From Paenibacillus woosongensis (GTDB lineage: Bacteria; Bacillota; Bacilli; Paenibacillales; Paenibacillaceae), in NCBI RefSeq assembly GCF_009725165.1, contig NZ_WNZW01000005.1, positions 214,016 through 278,015 of the forward strand: a DNA stretch of 64,000 nucleotides. The letters run 5' to 3'. Shown piece by piece: positions 59,753-64,000 of the stretch; the first letter of the stretch is position 1, and every line of letters starts with the position of its first letter. The notes under the pieces are model-generated. The model searched no databases and was not told the origin of the DNA. It worked only from the letters and a program-made list of their open reading frames with translations. A program made the translations under genes and the position numbers.

Positions 59753-61792
59753 ATGAGGCAAAAATTTTGCTTGGTTTTGGCAACGCTTACATTGATGGCG
59801 GTATTCATATCTCCCGGCCTGCATGCTGCAGAGGATCAGAATTCGTTTGAGAATCCTATCCTGTGGGCCGATGTGCCGGACCCGGATGTCATTAGAGTGG
59901 GGAATGCCTTCTACATGACAAGTACGACGATGCATATGAACCCCGGCGTGCCGATCATGAAATCCTATGATCTTGTCCATTGGGAAATTGTCAATTATGT
60001 ATACGATACGCTAGGGGATTCAGACGCACAGGCGCTGAGGAATGGTCAGAATGAGTATGGCAAAGGCTCATGGGCCAGCAGCTTAAGATATCACAACGGC
60101 ACCTACTATGTGGTTTTTTCCTCCAGCACAGCGGGCAATACATTCATCTACAAGACGCGGGATATTGAAAAAGGGCCATGGACTCGCTCCACGATCGGCT
60201 TTTACCATGACATGTCTTTGCTGTTCGATGATGACGGCAGGGTGTACCTTGTTCATGGCGGTGGCGATATTCGCCTTACTGAGCTCACTGCGGATGCCAG
60301 CGCCGTAAAGCCGGGCGGGTTAAATCAGGTCATTATTCCCAACGCCAGCCTGGTGGCAGGTCCTAATGTCGGGCTCCCGGCCGAGGGAGCGCATATTCAA
60401 AAAATAAACGGCAAGTATTACATCTTCCTGATCACCTGGCCGCAGGGAAAAGGCCGCACGCAATTGGTTTTTAGAGCGGATCGCATTACGGGGCCATATG
60501 AAGGGCGGGTTGCTCTGGATTTTGCTGGCGTCGCTCAAGGCGGAATTGTAGATACGCCGGATGGCAAATGGTACGGCATGCTCTTCCAGGATCATGGATC
60601 TGTAGGGCGCACCCCCTTCCTTGTTCCAGTTACCTGGCAGAATGCTTGGCCAGTATTCGGCGTGAATGGCCAGATTCCAGCGCAAATGCCAATGCCTGTT
60701 CCCGGGGTAAATTCCAATCATAAGATCGTGGCTTCCGATGAATTCGATCAAACCCGGCTTCCGCTCGTATGGCAGTGGAATCACAATCCCGACAACAATC
60801 TTTGGTCTCTAACCGAGCGCCCGGGATTTATGCGGCTGAAGACCGGACGGACCAGCACGGGCATTTTGGACGCGCGCAACTCACTGACACAAAGAAGCAT
60901 CGGGCCGGAAAGCTCTGGGCGAATTGCCCTCGATGTAAGCCGGATGAAAAGCGGGGACTATGCAGGGCTTGCCGCTTTACAGAAAAATTACGGATTCGTC
61001 GGCGTAAAAATGTCCGGGAATTCCAAATCGATCATCATGGTCAATGGAAGCGGGACAGCTCCGGTAGAAGTCGCGAGTGTGCCTCTTGCACAGAACAATG
61101 TCTACTTCAAAGTGGAAATGGATTTTAAAAATAATACCGACAAAGCCTACTTCTATTACAGCCTGGACGGCAACCGGTGGACAGCCATTGGCAACACGCT
61201 GCAGATGAGCTACACTCTGCCGCATTTTATGGGATACCGGTTTGCCTTATTTAACTACGCAACACAATCGGCTGGCGGGTATGTAGATTTCGATTATTTT
61301 AGAATCGAGAACCGGATGACAGGGACAGGGGGATCAGGAGAGTCCCCGCAGTCACCTGTACAAAGCGGATCGGTGTACAAGCTGAGGAATGCGCACAGCA
61401 GTATGGTTATCGGTATTTCCGGCATGTCCACAGTAAATGGAGGGCAGGCCGTCCAATGGAACGATAATGGCAGCACGGATCATCAGTGGCGGTTTGACCG
61501 CTTAAGCAGCGGTTACTACAAGCTGACGAATATCCATAGCGGCAAGGTGCTGGGGGTTGAGAACATGTCCACGGCGAATGGCGCTTCCGTCATACAATGG
61601 GATGACAATGGCACGGCGGATCATGAATGGCAGCTCGCTCCCGTAGGGGACGGCAGCTATAAATTGGTGAACCGTCATAGCGGCAAGGTGCTCGGCGTGG
61701 ACGGCATGTCCAAGACGGCAGGCGCAAAAATCTTGCAGTGGGACGATAACGGCACGGCGGATCACAACTGGACATTCTCGTTCGTACGATGA
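59753..61792 (+). CDS. Secreted GH43 enzyme with C-terminal ricin-type lectin
   Basis: 679 residues with a signal peptide (about 1-25). In the GH43 catalytic domain (33-320), VPDPDVIR holds the base Asp43, FYHDMSLLFDDDG the Asp153, and PAEGAHI the acid Glu211. A concanavalin-like/beta-xylosidase C-terminal domain (about 330-520) follows, then a GGSG linker and a RicinB-type lectin (541-679) with three QWxDNGxxDHxW-type repeats. It probably acts as arabinofuranosidase or xylosidase on cell-wall xylan. AAGGAGATG precedes the ATG. It heads a pair with the next GH43. Confidence 0.88.
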   Translation: MRQKFCLVLATLTLMAVFISPGLHAAEDQNSFENPILWADVPDPDVIRVGNAFYMTSTTMHMNPGVPIMKSYDLVHWEIVNYVYDTLGDSDAQALRNGQNEYGKGSWASSLRYHNGTYYVVFSSSTAGNTFIYKTRDIEKGPWTRSTIGFYHDMSLLFDDDGRVYLVHGGGDIRLTELTADASAVKPGGLNQVIIPNASLVAGPNVGLPAEGAHIQKINGKYYIFLITWPQGKGRTQLVFRADRITGPYEGRVALDFAGVAQGGIVDTPDGKWYGMLFQDHGSVGRTPFLVPVTWQNAWPVFGVNGQIPAQMPMPVPGVNSNHKIVASDEFDQTRLPLVWQWNHNPDNNLWSLTERPGFMRLKTGRTSTGILDARNSLTQRSIGPESSGRIALDVSRMKSGDYAGLAALQKNYGFVGVKMSGNSKSIIMVNGSGTAPVEVASVPLAQNNVYFKVEMDFKNNTDKAYFYYSLDGNRWTAIGNTLQMSYTLPHFMGYRFALFNYATQSAGGYVDFDYFRIENRMTGTGGSGESPQSPVQSGSVYKLRNAHSSMVIGISGMSTVNGGQAVQWNDNGSTDHQWRFDRLSSGYYKLTNIHSGKVLGVENMSTANGASVIQWDDNGTADHEWQLAPVGDGSYKLVNRHSGKVLGVDGMSKTAGAKILQWDDNGTADHNWTFSFVR

Positions 61793-61852
61793 CGAAAATA
61801 TGAAATGCTAACGCACACACGTTTTATTTTGAACAATGGGGAGGATATGGTA

Positions 61853-63847
61853 ATGAAAACAAATAAGAGAGTTATAGTTTTACTATTAACCTTTGTGCTG
61901 ATAGGAATGGGGATGTTCCAAGGACAGGCCGCGCACGCTGAAACGCCGGCGATCGCCAAAACCCCTGGCAACGGCAATCCGCTGATGGATCATAAGCTTG
62001 GGGCTGATCCGTTTGCGATGACCTATAACGGCAGGGTCTATCTATACATGTCCAGCGATGCTTATGAATACGATAGCAGCGGAAAAATCAAATCGAATTC
62101 GTTCAGCAATTTGAACAAAGTCCATGTCATTTCTTCAGACGATATGGTGAACTGGACGGATCACGGCGCTATTCCTGTCGCGGGACCAAACGGGATTGCC
62201 AAGTGGGCCAGCGGTTCGTGGGCACCGGCGGCTGCTCATAAGAAGATCAACGGACAGGATAAATTCTTCCTCTACTTCTCCAATAGTGCAGGAGGGCTTG
62301 GCGTGCTTACCGCAGACAGCCCGATAGGGCCGTGGACAGATCCGCTTGGACGAGCGCTGGTGACCTTGAACACACCTGGCGTTGCGGGCGTTGTATGGCT
62401 GTTTGATCCGGCCGTCTTAGTCGATGATAATGGCACCGGCTATCTGTATTTTGGCGGGGGAATTCCTGGCGGCAACAGTCCGACGCAGCAGCAATGGGCG
62501 AGTCCCAAGACTGCCCGCGTCATCAAACTAAGCGATGATATGATTCATACAGAAGGCAGCGCGCAGGTCATTGACGCTCCGTTCTTTTTTGAAGACTCGG
62601 GAATCCACAAATATAACGGCAAATATTATTATTCCTACTGCTCCAACTTTGGCGGAAATCATCCGCCGGGAACCCCTCCTCCTGGAGAAATTGCCTACAT
62701 GGTGAGCGATAACCCGATGGGGCCGTTTACTTATGTAAAATCGATCTTAAAAAATCCGTATGAGTTTTTCGGCGTCGGGGGCAATAACCACCATTCTATC
62801 TTCTCATTCAACAATAAGTGGTATATAGCCTACCATGCCCAGACTGTGAGCAAAGCTATCCTTGGCGATGGATTGGGGTATCGTTCCCCTCATATCAATG
62901 AGCTGACGTATGCCGGCAATGGAGAAATCAACCCGATTCAGGGAACGATGAAAGGCGTTTCGCAGATTAAAAATCTAAATCCGTATGTGCGGACGGAAGC
63001 CGAGACGATCGCCTGGCAGGGCGGCATTTTGACAGAGGCTGCTCAGGCGCCTGGCGGCATGGTGCCAAGCGTAAACATGAACGTAACCGACATTCATAAC
63101 GGTGACTGGATTGCCGTCGCCAACGCCGACTTTGGATCGAATGGCGCGACGAGCTTCAAAGCAAATGTGGCCTCGACGGTAGGAGGACAAATCGAAATTC
63201 GGCTTGACAGTCCGACAGGCCAGGTCATCGGAACGCTTCAGGTTAATCCGACAGGGGGCAATCAAACTTGGAGCCTCAGAGAAACTACGGTAAACCGTGT
63301 GACTGGCGTTCATCATGTGTATTTTATGTTTAAAGGTGCAAATAATCAGCGTCTGTTCAACTTGGATTATTGGCAGTTCGGCACTTCTACAGGCGGGGGG
63401 CAGCCATCTGATATTGAGAGCGGCCGCGTGTACACGCTGAAGAACGAGCATAGCGGACTGATGATCGGCATAGCAGGCGCATCTATAGCCGATGGCGCAC
63501 AGGCCCTGCAATCGAACAATTTTGGTGCGACAGATCACGAATGGCGGGTGGACAGTTTGAATAATGGCTATTATAAGCTGACGAATATGCGCAGCGGCAA
63601 AGTGCTCGGGATTGAGAACATGTCCACAGCAAACGGGGCCAAGGCCGTACAATGGAATGATAACGGCACGGCAGACCATGATTGGCAATTCGTCCCTGTG
63701 GGCAATGGCAGTTACAAGATCGTCAATCGCCACAGCGGCAAGGTGCTCGGCGTGAATGGCATGTCCACGACATCAGGCGCGAACATCGTACAATGGGACG
63801 ATAACGGCACGGCAGACCACAACTGGAGATTTGTGTTTGTAAGGTAA
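61853..63847 (+). CDS. Secreted GH43 arabinoxylan arabinofuranohydrolase with CBM6 and ricin lectin
   Basis: 664 residues with a signal peptide (about 1-29). Base Asp52 is in LGADPFAMTY, Asp185 in WLFDPAVLVDD, and acid Glu247 in FFFEDSGIHKYNGKYYY, as in B. subtilis XynD. A CBM6-like module (about 385-515) and a RicinB lectin (525-664) follow; the lectin is very similar to that of the preceding gene. It would remove arabinose side chains from arabinoxylan. ATG 61853 is set by GGGGAGG eight bases upstream. Confidence 0.9.
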   Translation: MKTNKRVIVLLLTFVLIGMGMFQGQAAHAETPAIAKTPGNGNPLMDHKLGADPFAMTYNGRVYLYMSSDAYEYDSSGKIKSNSFSNLNKVHVISSDDMVNWTDHGAIPVAGPNGIAKWASGSWAPAAAHKKINGQDKFFLYFSNSAGGLGVLTADSPIGPWTDPLGRALVTLNTPGVAGVVWLFDPAVLVDDNGTGYLYFGGGIPGGNSPTQQQWASPKTARVIKLSDDMIHTEGSAQVIDAPFFFEDSGIHKYNGKYYYSYCSNFGGNHPPGTPPPGEIAYMVSDNPMGPFTYVKSILKNPYEFFGVGGNNHHSIFSFNNKWYIAYHAQTVSKAILGDGLGYRSPHINELTYAGNGEINPIQGTMKGVSQIKNLNPYVRTEAETIAWQGGILTEAAQAPGGMVPSVNMNVTDIHNGDWIAVANADFGSNGATSFKANVASTVGGQIEIRLDSPTGQVIGTLQVNPTGGNQTWSLRETTVNRVTGVHHVYFMFKGANNQRLFNLDYWQFGTSTGGGQPSDIESGRVYTLKNEHSGLMIGIAGASIADGAQALQSNNFGATDHEWRVDSLNNGYYKLTNMRSGKVLGIENMSTANGAKAVQWNDNGTADHDWQFVPVGNGSYKIVNRHSGKVLGVNGMSTTSGANIVQWDDNGTADHNWRFVFVR

Positions 63848-63873
63848 CAATAAATAAGAACCCACCCTAAGGT

Positions 63874-64000
63874 TGAACTGCACCCCTAATGTTAGACACC
63901 ATCTAACATATTGGGGGTGCAGTTTTTGTATGGCTAAATTTAATGCCGATGAAAAATTAAAAGCGGTCTTACGTTATTGTGAAAGTTCAGAAAGCTTGAA
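63874..64000 (+). mobile_element. Left end of an IS3-family (IS150-like) element
   Basis: The terminus is TGAACTGCACCCCTAATGTT then AGACACC, of the type seen in IS3/IS150-like elements. An internal hairpin pairs ACTGCACCCC...ATGTTAG with CTAACAT...GGGGGTGCAGT and ends in T5, as a terminator in front of the transposase. The element continues beyond the window. Confidence 0.8.
63930..64000 (+). CDS. IS3-family transposase OrfA, N-terminal fragment
   Basis: The frame reads MAKFNADEKLKAVLRYCESS and continues off the right edge. This is the usual start of the HTH-containing OrfA of IS150-like elements. It lies 30 bp inside the left terminal repeat. Confidence 0.8.
   Translation, partial: MAKFNADEKLKAVLRYCESSESL

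Overview
The window looks like chromosomal DNA from a Paenibacillus-type Bacillota. Supporting signs are strong GGAGG-type ribosome binding sites, several TTG/GTG starts, an S-layer homology remnant, GH43/GH8 xylan enzymes, GTCGAC-ended and AACTAGATGTAT-type intergenic repeats, and Bacillus-like PTS, ABC and lipoprotein genes. All functional names were assigned by reading the sequence; no database was searched.

Layout. (1) 1-14.1 kb is GC-rich and housekeeping/sugar-related: the start of a sugar phosphate isomerase, a Gfo/Idh/MocA dehydrogenase divergent from an AraC regulator, a thioredoxin-like protein, a P-loop ATPase, a PRD regulator with an ascorbate-type PTS (EIIB, EIIC), and an Fe3+/sugar-phosphate-type ABC importer with two related binding proteins. 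(2) 14.2-27.8 kb is abruptly AT-rich. Single genes, nearly all on the + strand, are separated by imperfect palindromes. The cargo is defence-flavoured: TIR protein, YobI-like membrane P-loop ATPase, HNH nuclease, HEPN-like protein, two-TM protein overlapping a methyltransferase, and unknowns. (3) 27.9-32.5 kb is a small acyl/ligase cluster (truncated ketoacyl synthase, MBL hydrolase, F390-synthetase-like ligase, GNAT, SDR). (4) 32.6-47.9 kb holds a retropepsin-like pair, two large secreted repeat/BIG2 proteins, a second AT-rich segment (36.9-40.4 kb), decayed IS and nudix genes, a TetR/DoxX operon, a FlxA-like protein and a zinc-ribbon membrane protein. (5) 47.9-58.2 kb is miscellaneous: GMC oxidoreductase, nudix, DUF1835, GTP cyclohydrolase II, luciferase-like monooxygenase, solute-binding lipoprotein, GPP34-like protein, MerR, GNAT. 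(6) 58.3-63.8 kb is a xylan locus: cytoplasmic GH8 divergent from two secreted GH43-ricin enzymes, with a cre-like site between. An IS3-type element enters at the right edge.

The main discovery candidate is the organisation of 14.2-27.8 kb, echoed at 36.9-40.4 kb. One repeat family has outer arms of the type GTATAAC ... GTTATGC/GTTAGAC, inner arms GCATCTAC/GTATCTAC ... GTAGATG/TAGATAC, and a strong central hairpin in the best copy. This is the architecture of integron attC sites, and copies lie between single-gene modules. A second family (terminator hairpin followed by a TATAAT-containing core) occurs five times, and four of the copies sit at the edges of the two AT-rich segments. Decayed gene pieces abut both families. 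No integrase lies in the window, so a cassette array is a hypothesis, with checks listed.
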